Virus record (IMG/VR): IMGVR_UViG_3300024513_000016
Coordinates: 1-64,000 of that record
Reading direction: 5' to 3' (one strand)
DNA length: 64,000 nucleotides
Origin: a virus
This document shows positions 48,748 through 58,648 of the stretch, one piece after another. The position numbers and the translations under genes were made by a program. The notes under the pieces were generated by a model that saw only the letters and a program-made list of their open reading frames with translations, had not been told where the DNA came from and did no database searches. Position 1 is the stretch's first letter. The number at the start of each line of letters is the position of its first letter.

Positions 48748-51700
48748 TCAAGTGTCACCAAAAACCTTTGAATTCAACTTTCGAAGTTGTTCTTTTAGTT
48801 CTAAATTTTCTTCTTTTAAAGTTTTTACACTTTCAATAAGAAGACCAATTAAACCATTATAATTAACTGTCTTAGTTTCTCCATCAGTAACTAATTCAGG
48901 AATAACTGCTTCAACATCTTGAGCAATAACACCAGCAGATTGCTTTTTGTTTTCCTTCCAGTTAAAAGTTACACCGTTTATTTGAGAAACAATTTCTAGT
49001 GAATTTTCAATCTTATTAATATTTTCTTTTAATCTTCTGTCTGAAGTTGTATTATAATCAAATGCAGTTACAATACCAGGGAAATTTGCATTTCTTCCAA
49101 AATTAACATCGAGATCGGAGATACTAATAGTTGAATTTAAATTACTACTACTTCTGATTTCAGATGCAATAATCTTTCCTTGGAATGAAACATCACCCGA
49201 TGTGCTATACATATAGAATGAATTTGTTCCATCGGGTGCTTTAATAAATCCACTGGAAGAAATAAATGAATTTGCTGTTACAATTCCAGTAAAATTACCA
49301 GTAGTCGCAGTAATTGATCCAACTACAATATTTGGAGTTCCAGTAAGTCCCTGAGCAACAGTTGCAATTCCTGCTGAAGTTGCATAAGTTGCAATTCCAG
49401 AAGAAGTTGAATATGTAGATATTCCTGCAATACTTGCATAAGTTGCAATGCCTGCATAATTTACATACTGTTGATCAGTAAAGGTAATTGTTGCACCAAC
49501 ACCAATCGAATCAATACTTAAATTATTACCAACAAAATTTATTAAACTAATACTAGAAGCAGATCCAACTAAAACACCATTATCTAATAAAGTAATACCT
49601 TCAATTGCACCAGAAGCAGCAGCAGGTCTCCATTCAGGTTTTCCTGAGGAAACTGAAAGTACATATGATTCTGGACCAATTGAAAGGAAACTGGTAATAC
49701 CTACATTTTCCTGATAAGGTATTGCATATGAGGTTCCACCACTTAAATTGATCGAACTAGTTGCAGTTCCACTTAAATTTCCATAGAAATAATTGGCAGA
49801 TACTGAATCATCTGATACTGTTACTGCAGAACCTACTGCAAGTCTAACTCCATTTTTAACTTGAGTGGATCCAATACCAACCCCATAATTAAATAACCAA
49901 GCATCAGTAGTTCCTGTTCCAAGAGTTCCACCCTTTACCCAAGTTATCTGCTTATAAGTTGAAGAAATATCACCATTTGATAGATTTACTAATGGTGAAC
50001 CCTCAGTACTCGCAATCGAAATTCCACCATAATTAGCAGAAGTATCAGTTTCGTTATGAGATGTAGAGTATCCTAGAACAATATTCTTATCTTCTATAAG
50101 TTGTTCTACAACATTTAATATAACTTGTGTTCCATTAACAGTTAAATTGCCATCAATAACAACGTTATTATTAACTGTAAGATCATTTTGAATGGTTACA
50201 TTATTTGGAAGTCCAACTACTGGGGAAGACCCCTCACCAGTAGAAGATGTAACCTCAACTTCATTTACTGTTCCACTGATAGTCTTAACATAATCTCCGA
50301 AAGTATCAGTCCCCAGACCGACAGAATTTGGTTGAATAGTTGCAGCAATAGAAACATTTCCTGTTCCATCAAAAGTAACTCCAGAACCTACAATGTCACC
50401 AGTGATTGAAAATGTTCTTGGAGTTTGAAGTTTAGTTGATTGTGTAGATATTCCTGCAGTAGATGCATATGTTGCAATTCCAGAAGATTGTGAATATGCA
50501 GGTGTAGAAAATGTAATTACTGCTGTTGTTCCTACACCAGTAGCAGTAACATAATCACCAACAAAATCAATTGTTGCAAAACTGGAAGCAGATCCTACAA
50601 TATTTCCTTCATCTTTAATTGTAATCCCTTCAAGTTTAGATAGAATAAGATCCGTAAGATTCCCACCAGATCCATAAAATGCTGTAGCAGTTACAACTCC
50701 AGAAACATAAACCTGATTTGCGGTTACAATTCCTAAAGTAGAAATTCCACTGACATTTAAATTAGTAACTGATGCAATTCCACCAATTACGTTTGTAGAT
50801 ACTCCAGCAGTGGTTGCATAAGTAGCAATTCCAGCAATAGGAGAATAAACTGCTGTTACATTAGTTAATCCTGAACCATCTCCAACATGACTTCCACTAA
50901 AAATACCTGCAGAAAGTCTTCCTGAGAAAGGATTATAAATTAAACCGTTAGTTCTTACGGAAGTATATCCACTTTGACTAGTGAAAAATCCTACATAATG
51001 ATTTTGATTGCCTGAATAAGTACCTATTAAAACCTTATCGGAATTTGTAGCAATGCCTGCTGAAGTTGCATAAGTCGAAGTTGATGCATTTCCATCTAAA
51101 GTTCCAACAAAAGTTGTTGCAGTAACAACACCACTAAAATTTCCATTACCTGTAACATTTAGATCTGATACTATTTGTCCTCCGATAGACAAATTAGTAC
51201 TAATAGAAACTAAATTTGCATTTAAATATAGATCATTTGGACTCGTTATATTTGGAGTCCCAGCATTAGTAGAAACAAATGAATTTGCAGTTACAACACC
51301 AGTAAAATTACCATCCCCACTTACATTTAAATTAGTAACTGATGCAATTCCACCTATTACGTTTGTAGAGACTCCTGCAAAATCTGCATAAGTTGCTATG
51401 CCAGAAGAGGTTGCATAGGTTGATATGCCAGAAGAGGTTGCATAGGTTGATATGTCAGAAGAGGTTGCATAGGTTGATATGCCAGAAGAGGTTGCATAGG
51501 TTGCTATGCCTGCAGTAATTGCATAGGTAGCAATACCAGCATAAGAAGCATATTCAGTGTCAGTTTCTGAAAGAGGATACCAGAATCTACCACCCTCAGA
51601 AGTAGCAGTTGCAACTAAAATAAATACCTCTCCAGGAGGAAGAGGATTTGCCCCTATAGATGAGGGACCAACTAAAGGATCCCCAAGGTTAGGTTCAGCT

Positions 51701-51792
51701 TGCTCTAATCCTAAAAATTGATACCTATCAGGTGTGATATCAACTTGAGGAGTTCTTTTTACTCTCTTACTTAGGAACCCTTGATTTGCCAT
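48748..51792 (-). CDS. Tail fibre with S74 chaperone end, 1014 aa
   Basis: Head MANQGFLSKRVKRTPQVDIT. From residue about 80 a run of nine-residue GIATYATSS units, then more fibre repeats (GGIASVTNLNVSGISTLGIV). Residues about 920-1014 are S74: TSDRRLKENINKIENSLEIV, GVIAQDVEAVIPELVTDGET, IGLLIESVKTLKEENLELKE. It is nearly identical in this end to the 611-aa fibre, suggesting exchange of the cassette. Confidence 0.9.
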   Translation of the reverse strand: MANQGFLSKRVKRTPQVDITPDRYQFLGLEQAEPNLGDPLVGPSSIGANPLPPGEVFILVATATSEGGRFWYPLSETDTEYASYAGIATYAITAGIATYATSSGISTYATSSDISTYATSSGISTYATSSGIATYADFAGVSTNVIGGIASVTNLNVSGDGNFTGVVTANSFVSTNAGTPNITSPNDLYLNANLVSISTNLSIGGQIVSDLNVTGNGNFSGVVTATTFVGTLDGNASTSTYATSAGIATNSDKVLIGTYSGNQNHYVGFFTSQSGYTSVRTNGLIYNPFSGRLSAGIFSGSHVGDGSGLTNVTAVYSPIAGIATYATTAGVSTNVIGGIASVTNLNVSGISTLGIVTANQVYVSGVVTATAFYGSGGNLTDLILSKLEGITIKDEGNIVGSASSFATIDFVGDYVTATGVGTTAVITFSTPAYSQSSGIATYASTAGISTQSTKLQTPRTFSITGDIVGSGVTFDGTGNVSIAATIQPNSVGLGTDTFGDYVKTISGTVNEVEVTSSTGEGSSPVVGLPNNVTIQNDLTVNNNVVIDGNLTVNGTQVILNVVEQLIEDKNIVLGYSTSHNETDTSANYGGISIASTEGSPLVNLSNGDISSTYKQITWVKGGTLGTGTTDAWLFNYGVGIGSTQVKNGVRLAVGSAVTVSDDSVSANYFYGNLSGTATSSINLSGGTSYAIPYQENVGITSFLSIGPESYVLSVSSGKPEWRPAAASGAIEGITLLDNGVLVGSASSISLINFVGNNLSIDSIGVGATITFTDQQYVNYAGIATYASIAGISTYSTSSGIATYATSAGIATVAQGLTGTPNIVVGSITATTGNFTGIVTANSFISSSGFIKAPDGTNSFYMYSTSGDVSFQGKIIASEIRSSSNLNSTISISDLDVNFGRNANFPGIVTAFDYNTTSDRRLKENINKIENSLEIVSQINGVTFNWKENKKQSAGVIAQDVEAVIPELVTDGETKTVNYNGLIGLLIESVKTLKEENLELKEQLRKLNSKVFGDT
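51401..51508. repeat. Four tandem 27-bp repeats
   Basis: Unit CCAGAAGAGGTTGCATAGGT + TGATATG occurs at 51401, 51428, 51455 (one change) and 51482 (one change). On the minus strand it encodes the nonapeptide repeat GISTYATSS. Prone to copy-number change without a frameshift. Confidence 0.9.
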
Positions 51793-51802
51793 TTCTTATA
51801 TA

Positions 51803-52159
51803 TTATTGATTAGAAGTTTCAAGAATACTGATAATAAACTTTAAATCAGTTGAACTACTACTACTTATAGTAATATAATCCCCTTGCTCAAGAACTAATT
51901 TTCCAGGCAATAAGTTTGCAGTATCATTACTAGGAATGTGAAAATTTTTAACAATTTCCGTAGAAACTGTTCCTACACCAGACACTACACGATTGTGATA
52001 CCAACTTAATGTTTGAGTTTCGTTACCAATATTTGAACATTGTGCAAGCAAAAACACTCCAACGAATCCAACGGGTGCTTCATATATATTTTCTGTCGAT
52101 AATCCAACAACTTTAGTAATTGTACGGAAATTATTTACTGCTGCTGCTGCAACTGCCAT
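51803..52159 (-). CDS. Small virion protein, 118 aa
   Basis: MAVAAAAVNNFRTITKVVGL, then strands VFLLAQCSNIGNETQTLSWY and PGKLVLEQGDYITISSSSST. Beta-sandwich appearance; probably a structural or decoration protein. A strong AAGGAGG Shine-Dalgarno precedes the ATG. Confidence 0.8.
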   Translation of the reverse strand: MAVAAAAVNNFRTITKVVGLSTENIYEAPVGFVGVFLLAQCSNIGNETQTLSWYHNRVVSGVGTVSTEIVKNFHIPSNDTANLLPGKLVLEQGDYITISSSSSTDLKFIISILETSNQ

Positions 52160-52174
52160 TTTTAACGTTCCTCC

Positions 52175-55100
52175 TTAGTCTGATAGTGCAAGAATAAAAG
52201 GGGTTAAAGTTGTAAACAAACTCTTGGAGTAAATTCTACCAGAAATTGTTCCTGATGCTTGATTTATAACAACTCCATCACCAATTCGGAAATTTCCTGC
52301 TTGGTCGGTACTGGTATAAACTACAATTCCTCCATTTTCTTGAACAACTTCATTATCTTGAATAGCAACACCACCGAGAGCAGGTTTGGCACGATTAATA
52401 TCATTTCCAGAACCAACCCATTCAAATGAATGAGATGATGTAATTTGTAAACTTACTCGTGTAAAGTATACTGTAGTTCCTGCACTAACTGTATTATTTA
52501 GGTTCTGTAATAAAGTGATTGTAGAAATTCCGGCACTTGGTAAAGTAGCAGAATCAACTTTATAAAATATTGGTTGCATTCTAGACACTGATGCTTGTGC
52601 TTGAACTCCAACTCCAGTTGGAGGAGCAATCGTGACAGTGGGGGGATTTAAATATTGAGTTCCCGAGTTTATAATATTGATAGAAACCACTCTTCCATTT
52701 TCAATTGTAGATGTAGCTTGAGCAGTAATTCCATTTTCACCCTCAGGTGCAGAGAAAAACACTCTAGGTGCAGATTCATATCCGAATCCACCATCAGTAA
52801 CTTCTACGGTATCGACAAAATTATATAAATCTCCAAAATAACAAACCTGTCCATCATAAGGTCTATATGATCCTAATCCTCCAACCTGTACATCATTATT
52901 TTTTGCTGGAGAATCTGTGGTAACTGTTCCAGTATAACGATAAATTGATTTAGTATTTTCATCTCCATCTCCATCGGCATAAAGTCCTAGTCTACCAAAT
53001 GATGAGTTAGAGTTTGTAATATCACATTGACCTCCAGATCCAGTAAATACTGAAATATCATTACAAATAGTAAAGATAGAAACTAACTGTGCATATGCAC
53101 CATTTGTAATAGAAACTCCAATTCCACCTTGATTATACTGAGTGTATGAGTCAACACTCATTGTACCAGTAACACCTATATCATTTAAATCACCAGGTTC
53201 AGCATCAAATCCTTCCACTTTCATGCCTATACTGTTACCAATAAAATTGGTACAGTTTCTTACATATGGTCCCTGTGTAATAGGTCCTACACCTTTAGAA
53301 TATGGAGGTAAAACTAATCCTCCAGAAGAATAAGTATGCGGAATAGTAGAAGTTCCAACTACGATTGTAAATGATCCTGGAGATGGTACATCTATTACTC
53401 TGAACTGATACCCCTCACTTCCTGTTGGATATATTGTAGTGGTCCCTGCACCACTCATACATGTAAATTCTAAATCACGAATTCCAACTAAATCACCTAC
53501 ATTAATGATTGCGTTTGGTGAAGAAATTGTAGTAATTCCTGTAGTATGATCATAATCTGCATCTATTACAGGAATAGAACGATCCACTACAAATCCACCT
53601 GAAACATAAGTATGAGGTAGCGTAGATACTCCAACGTAAATATCAAAAGAACCATCTTCATTAACTTGCTCAACTAAAAATTGATTTCCATATTTTCCAG
53701 ATGGGAACTTTTGAGTAGATGTAGTTATACCAGAAGAACACTCAAATACTAAGTCATATATTTCTACGGTGTCATTTTCTTTTACTGAAAAATTAGGAAT
53801 TGTAAGTGTGGTTCTTCCACTTACTTCATCATAAACTGCATTGGTAACTTCTTTTACTGTTGTAAATCCAATTCCTGCATTTCCTGGATATGTAACATTA
53901 AATACATTGCCCAAAACAGTTGGACCTTGATCAATAATTGTAGTTACAACACCAACACATGAATAGATTGCAGATACTACATTTGCACAAGAATTTATAT
54001 CAATATTTGATCCTGTAGCACTGTCTGCTTGCATTCCAAGATCTCTAATTTGAGTAAATTCGGATTGATAATTACCATCCCAGGAGACATTATTAATACA
54101 AGATTTTGCAATTCCTGCAGCATAACGAATAGTATCTATAGTTTCAGTCTTAACACCAACAATATGTTGAAGAGTTTCATCACTATAATATGAAAGTCCT
54201 GCTCCTACACACTTAGAATTACCACCCCTAGTAATATCAAAGCAAATTGCTTTAAAAATATCCTTAATGTCATCTTTACATGAAGTATAGTCATTACTAG
54301 ACAAAGTAAATGCTGGATATTGGTAATCTGTACTGGTTAAATATCCAACTGCTTCAGATGCAATAAAATCAAGATTCATACGAATCAGTCTTGCAGCATC
54401 AAAAAATCTATCTTCAGATACACCTAAAAGTGGTTGAAATGCTACAACTGCTGCACCTGAAGTAACATTAGGTCCAACAAAACTCATATCAGTTATATGG
54501 CATCCATTATTTACATGGAATAGATCTCTATCCAAATATTTTGGAGTGACTATACAGTTTCTCAGTTCAGTTCCTTCTACTGATACTGTTCTAGAAAGAA
54601 CAATTGGATTTTCTTCAACATAAGCTCCAGGGAATACTTTTATAGTATCTCCAGACAATGCAACTGCGGATGCTGATTTAATTGTTCTTTTTGGATGATT
54701 TTCTGACAATCCTGTATTATTATCATCACCATTTTGGGAAACATAAATTGTTTTACCAACTGGTCTATATGAAGATATTTCAACTACACCCTTTCCAGCA
54801 GTTTGACTGCTGTTAATATCAATACCAATTCCTGCAACAAGTTGTGTTACTATCCCAACCAGTCCTACACCATCACCAAGATATTCATTAGCAATAACAG
54901 TATTAAGAGTAGATACTCCAGATACAGATAATTGCGTTACCGAAGCAATTCCACCAACAACGTCAGTAGATACACCAGATGCTAAAGTGTATGCAGAAAC
55001 TTCTGTTTGGAAAGACGTTCCTGTGATATTAATATCATATGTTCCAGACAGTCTTTCTTTAGGAATAACACCATCAAGAATATTTGCACCATCTGTTAAA

Positions 55101-55459
55101 AAATTTGCAGTATTTGCAGATCCAGTAACATTAATATCATAAGTTCCCTGAAGAACTGATGTGGAAACTATTCCACTCTTAATATTGCCTGCGTCTTCAA
55201 GAAAGTCTGCACTATCTACTGAAACTGGATAATAACCAGATAATCTTTCAGAACTAATTGTTCCTGAAATAATATTTGAACCATTCAGTAAAGCATTAGC
55301 AAAGTCTGCAGTTCCTGAAAAAATACCAACAAATTTGTTTGCAGTAATAGTAGATGCACCTACTATACTATTCCCATCAAGATTTAGATTATCCCCGTAG
55401 GACAGTTCCTCAATCTTACCTGTATCGGGATTAACTATAAGTGGATATCTATCGGCCAT
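52175..55459 (-). CDS. Tail-fibre/baseplate virion protein with beta-helix domain, 1094 aa
   Basis: Head MADRYPLIVNPDTGKIEELS, then GSNIISGTISSERLSGYYPV repeats. Residues about 230-330 (KTIYVSQNGDDNNTGLSENH, PKRTIKSASAVALSGDTIKV) start a DUF1565/pectate-lyase-like right-handed beta-helix. Near residues 885-960, GGFGYESAPRVFFSAP and SGTQYLNPPTVTIAPP are two Gly-Tyr-Pro units also seen in the gp5-like protein. Large size and position suggest a short fibre or gp10/gp9-like wedge part; uncertain. Confidence 0.85.
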   Translation of the reverse strand: MADRYPLIVNPDTGKIEELSYGDNLNLDGNSIVGASTITANKFVGIFSGTADFANALLNGSNIISGTISSERLSGYYPVSVDSADFLEDAGNIKSGIVSTSVLQGTYDINVTGSANTANFLTDGANILDGVIPKERLSGTYDINITGTSFQTEVSAYTLASGVSTDVVGGIASVTQLSVSGVSTLNTVIANEYLGDGVGLVGIVTQLVAGIGIDINSSQTAGKGVVEISSYRPVGKTIYVSQNGDDNNTGLSENHPKRTIKSASAVALSGDTIKVFPGAYVEENPIVLSRTVSVEGTELRNCIVTPKYLDRDLFHVNNGCHITDMSFVGPNVTSGAAVVAFQPLLGVSEDRFFDAARLIRMNLDFIASEAVGYLTSTDYQYPAFTLSSNDYTSCKDDIKDIFKAICFDITRGGNSKCVGAGLSYYSDETLQHIVGVKTETIDTIRYAAGIAKSCINNVSWDGNYQSEFTQIRDLGMQADSATGSNIDINSCANVVSAIYSCVGVVTTIIDQGPTVLGNVFNVTYPGNAGIGFTTVKEVTNAVYDEVSGRTTLTIPNFSVKENDTVEIYDLVFECSSGITTSTQKFPSGKYGNQFLVEQVNEDGSFDIYVGVSTLPHTYVSGGFVVDRSIPVIDADYDHTTGITTISSPNAIINVGDLVGIRDLEFTCMSGAGTTTIYPTGSEGYQFRVIDVPSPGSFTIVVGTSTIPHTYSSGGLVLPPYSKGVGPITQGPYVRNCTNFIGNSIGMKVEGFDAEPGDLNDIGVTGTMSVDSYTQYNQGGIGVSITNGAYAQLVSIFTICNDISVFTGSGGQCDITNSNSSFGRLGLYADGDGDENTKSIYRYTGTVTTDSPAKNNDVQVGGLGSYRPYDGQVCYFGDLYNFVDTVEVTDGGFGYESAPRVFFSAPEGENGITAQATSTIENGRVVSINIINSGTQYLNPPTVTIAPPTGVGVQAQASVSRMQPIFYKVDSATLPSAGISTITLLQNLNNTVSAGTTVYFTRVSLQITSSHSFEWVGSGNDINRAKPALGGVAIQDNEVVQENGGIVVYTSTDQAGNFRIGDGVVINQASGTISGRIYSKSLFTTLTPFILALSD

Positions 55460-55502
55460 TAACTTATGTTTAGATGCTTTTAGTTCTTATAATATATAGG
55501 TT

Positions 55503-57185
55503 CTACTCATAAGGCCTAAAATCAAAATTAGATATATCTGAAATAACTGCTTCCAATTCTGTTATTTCTTCATCTAATTTAGATGCAGATTGAAGAATAG
55601 ACCATGCATATCTTTGAAGTTTTTCCCTTTGCTTTCTTAACGTATTAGATATAGATGCAGTTTGTTTAATTGCAGGAACATTTTTATTTCTAGTTTGAGT
55701 ATAAGAATTTAAAGAATTATTAATTGTATTATCAAAAGAAGAACAGTTTGGAGGAAAAACTCCGAGAGGTGGAGGTCCTGCAGCATATCCAATTACATCA
55801 GTTGCTGTAGCTGCTACTGTAACTCTAGTTCCTTCGGGTGCATACTTTATAGTATAAATTGGAGGATCACCACCATTAGAAGTTTTTATTGTTGGCCACT
55901 GAGTTGTTCCAATATTATAACCACCTCTTCCTGCTCCTACCTCAGGCTCTGCATTCCTAATACATTCTCTCGTATCTTTATTCCATGTTGTATTTGATCT
56001 TAAAGTCCCATCACTTTTATATAAACAATCATTTTTATTTTTTTTAGTGCTGTCAACATAAGTTTTTCCGGGTTTATACTTATCAAACTCATTTTCTATT
56101 CCAGATTCGTCAAAATAAACACTACCCCCAGTACCTACAGTTGAAGATCCAATTATACCTATTTTAATAGGAGAATTTGGACTTTTAGTATAATCAAATC
56201 CTTTATAAATTTGAGAATCAACCCTTAGTGCAATAAGATCTGTAGTCAATCCGGACCTTGATGCTTCAGTTGATAAAAATACTGCAGAATAATTAGTAAG
56301 TATTCCAACAAAAAATTCACCCTCTTCAATATAATCAGTTGCATTTGCACTCAATATTAAAGTATTGACTGTCAATAAAGATGTTTCTAAAACACCATCT
56401 TCACCATAATATTCAATAGGTTGACTGGCACTACCAAAACCAGTAATAGTTGTTAGATATGGAATGACTGGAGGATTAGTACCTACACCCAAATGAACAA
56501 GAGTCATGCCAGTTTTGATACCAACAAAACTACCTGCACCAAAGTTATTAAAAACATTAGAACCAGTAGAAATACCCCCTATTAGAGATGTTATTACACC
56601 AACTGAAATAGTTTCACCAAATCCAACTATCTCAGGTAAATTTCCAGGAGAATATATTGAAGGGTTATCAATATCGTCTGAAATTGTATCATTTATTTTT
56701 AATTCAGGTGGTCTAGATGTCGGATTTCCATCTTCATCCGTAATTGCAATAATTGTAGATCCAGAAGAAACATTAGCATAAAACTCTGCAACTAAAGTTG
56801 ATCCATAATCACGATCTAAAGGTTTTTTATAATATTTCAAACCAACTTTTGGTTTATAATCATAAGTGTCTGGATTTTTTTGTACTTCCCAAACTTTATA
56901 TTGTCCTATATTAAAAGGTGTAGGAGATTCTATTTCTACCCATTTTAAATCTGTTCTACATCCTGAAGCAATTCTTGCATCATATGCTGCTTTTACAGCA
57001 TCTACAGAAGCATTTACTTCACCGGATAAAGGTAAAGTACTTTCATCTATTGGATCAATTAGTCCATCATACTTATCAAGTTTAATATCTATTAATGATA
57101 ACTGATCCAATAAATTATTTAATTGATTTTTTTTTCTTATTATCTCTAACTTATATTCTTCAATAATGTCACTAGAATTACTCAT
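55503..57185 (-). CDS. Virion structural protein, 560 aa
   Basis: N-terminal coiled coil (about 8-40), IASGCRTDLKWVEIESP, a strand-rich middle (GKTYVDSTKKNKNDCLYKSD), and a C-terminal helix pair (TLRKQREKLQRYAWSILQSA). A GAGGAAAAG ribosome-binding site lies upstream. Conserved in position in the baseplate region; function unknown. Confidence 0.8.
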   Translation of the reverse strand: MSNSSDIIEEYKLEIIRKKNQLNNLLDQLSLIDIKLDKYDGLIDPIDESTLPLSGEVNASVDAVKAAYDARIASGCRTDLKWVEIESPTPFNIGQYKVWEVQKNPDTYDYKPKVGLKYYKKPLDRDYGSTLVAEFYANVSSGSTIIAITDEDGNPTSRPPELKINDTISDDIDNPSIYSPGNLPEIVGFGETISVGVITSLIGGISTGSNVFNNFGAGSFVGIKTGMTLVHLGVGTNPPVIPYLTTITGFGSASQPIEYYGEDGVLETSLLTVNTLILSANATDYIEEGEFFVGILTNYSAVFLSTEASRSGLTTDLIALRVDSQIYKGFDYTKSPNSPIKIGIIGSSTVGTGGSVYFDESGIENEFDKYKPGKTYVDSTKKNKNDCLYKSDGTLRSNTTWNKDTRECIRNAEPEVGAGRGGYNIGTTQWPTIKTSNGGDPPIYTIKYAPEGTRVTVAATATDVIGYAAGPPPLGVFPPNCSSFDNTINNSLNSYTQTRNKNVPAIKQTASISNTLRKQREKLQRYAWSILQSASKLDEEITELEAVISDISNFDFRPYE

Positions 57186-57207
57186 ATACTTTTCCTCATC
57201 AATTTAA

Positions 57208-58095
57208 TTAAGAATTAATTCCTGGTCTATAATCATAATGATATCCAACTATAGATCTTTGATCTTTTCCCGGATAATCTTCTATTTTACCTTCATATTC
57301 TACAACAATTTTATCTACATCTTTTCTTTCACCATAAACAATATAACTACAGTGAACTGCACTCCCTGCATTATTTAGAACTTTAATTTTAGACCCCCAA
57401 TCTGATATTTCATAATAAAGTTCTTGATATGTTCCAATAGGAGTCAGGTAAACTGTAATTGTTTCCGAATCTACTAAACCTTTCCAATATTCTGGTAATT
57501 CTATAATATTAGAATCTTTTAAAATTCCTCTATGATAGACTGCCGCTTCAGGACCTTCTAAACAAATATGAGTCAATCTCCACCCTTTTTTAGTAGGGTG
57601 ATGCATATCAAATCCTTTTGGAGGTGATGCTGCTGCAGTAGCTAATTGAGCATCAAGCCATTCACAACTAATAACTCCATCAACTCTCAATGCTCCATTT
57701 ACAACTTCTGTAAGATTTGCTATACAAACATCATTACCAATTGCTAAGGCATTGCTGAGACTCGTTCCTTGTTTAATGTCTGCAGATTGTTTAATTTCTA
57801 TTCCTTCACAAACAACTGCACCTGCAAATAAACTAGAACCTTCTACATTAAAAGATCCAATAATATTTGTTATACCATCGACAACAAGAGATGCAGGAAA
57901 AGAAGCAGATACTGGTGGTCCAATTGTGCAAGTAGCTCTTGCTGCAGGAGCAGCAAGAGCAGCACCCATCAAAACAGGTCCATTCAATACTGCAGTTCCG
58001 GGTAAAACTTTACTAGTAGCACTAATAAATGAAGTATCAAGTTGTCCTACAATAAGTTTATCACCTACTTGTGATATAGAAGTGGTATGTGACAT
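57208..58095 (-). CDS. Virion structural protein with THICLEGPE domain, 295 aa
   Basis: A repeat-rich half (IGSFNVEGSSLFAGAVVCEG) precedes the domain starting WRLTHICLEGPEAAVYHRGI and ending HCSYIVYGERKDVD. The C-terminal part of the 27619-29484 protein has the same domain. An Ala-rich stretch (AALAAPAARATC) lies near residue 45. Function unknown; probably a baseplate-near or fibre-linking protein. Confidence 0.85.
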   Translation of the reverse strand: MSHTTSISQVGDKLIVGQLDTSFISATSKVLPGTAVLNGPVLMGAALAAPAARATCTIGPPVSASFPASLVVDGITNIIGSFNVEGSSLFAGAVVCEGIEIKQSADIKQGTSLSNALAIGNDVCIANLTEVVNGALRVDGVISCEWLDAQLATAAASPPKGFDMHHPTKKGWRLTHICLEGPEAAVYHRGILKDSNIIELPEYWKGLVDSETITVYLTPIGTYQELYYEISDWGSKIKVLNNAGSAVHCSYIVYGERKDVDKIVVEYEGKIEDYPGKDQRSIVGYHYDYRPGINS

Positions 58096-58096
58096 A

Positions 58097-58648
58097 TCAA
58101 ATCATTTTCAAGAATTTTTTAAGATTACTTAAAGCACTTAGTATCGATCCAACAAATGATCCTTGTGTTACATCTGAGAATGACGCACTAGATACTTGAA
58201 CATTTGCTGCCATATCTACAGTTTGCCCATACATACCAATTTCATTTGTAGCCGTAATATCGACATTTGTTCCTTTCGTTCTAACAATAGGAGCATTAAA
58301 TTCTATGATTTTACCGGACCCCAGAGTAATCTCACCACTACCATCTGTAGCAACAATTCTTATATTTCTTGCACGAATTATAATATCTCCAGCAGGGGCA
58401 TCTAAATAAATATCACCATTTTTTGCGTATATGACTTTCGCAGGTTCATCATCTACACATTTTGATCCAACAACTTCTATGGAAGTTTTAGGATTTGCCT
58501 CCACCCTATTTCCGTCTTCTCTAAGTTGAATCGAACTTCCACTATCAGTAGTTACTGCCCATTCATATGTTGCTTCTTTGTTAGTAACATTATCATAAAT
58601 CTTATGTGCAATATTTGTATCTATATTTTGCCTTTCGCTTTTACTCAT
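58097..58648 (-). CDS. gp5C-like beta-helix spike protein, 183 aa
   Basis: The middle is an octad-like beta-prism pattern of strands ending in Gly/Asp/Asn (KNGDIYLDAPAGDIIIRARN, GSGEITLGSGKIIEFNAP, TKGTNVDITATNEIGMYGQT), like the membrane-piercing spike of T4 gp5C and VgrG proteins. It ends in a 15-residue helix. In T4 this domain is the C-terminal part of gp5; here it is a separate gene overlapping the hub gene by 4 nt. Confidence 0.8.
   Translation of the reverse strand: MSKSERQNIDTNIAHKIYDNVTNKEATYEWAVTTDSGSSIQLREDGNRVEANPKTSIEVVGSKCVDDEPAKVIYAKNGDIYLDAPAGDIIIRARNIRIVATDGSGEITLGSGKIIEFNAPIVRTKGTNVDITATNEIGMYGQTVDMAANVQVSSASFSDVTQGSFVGSILSALSNLKKFLKMI

Noticed and set aside
51401-51508. 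Short direct repeats as a CRISPR or iteron array
   Set aside because: Units are contiguous and encode a nonapeptide in a fibre gene.
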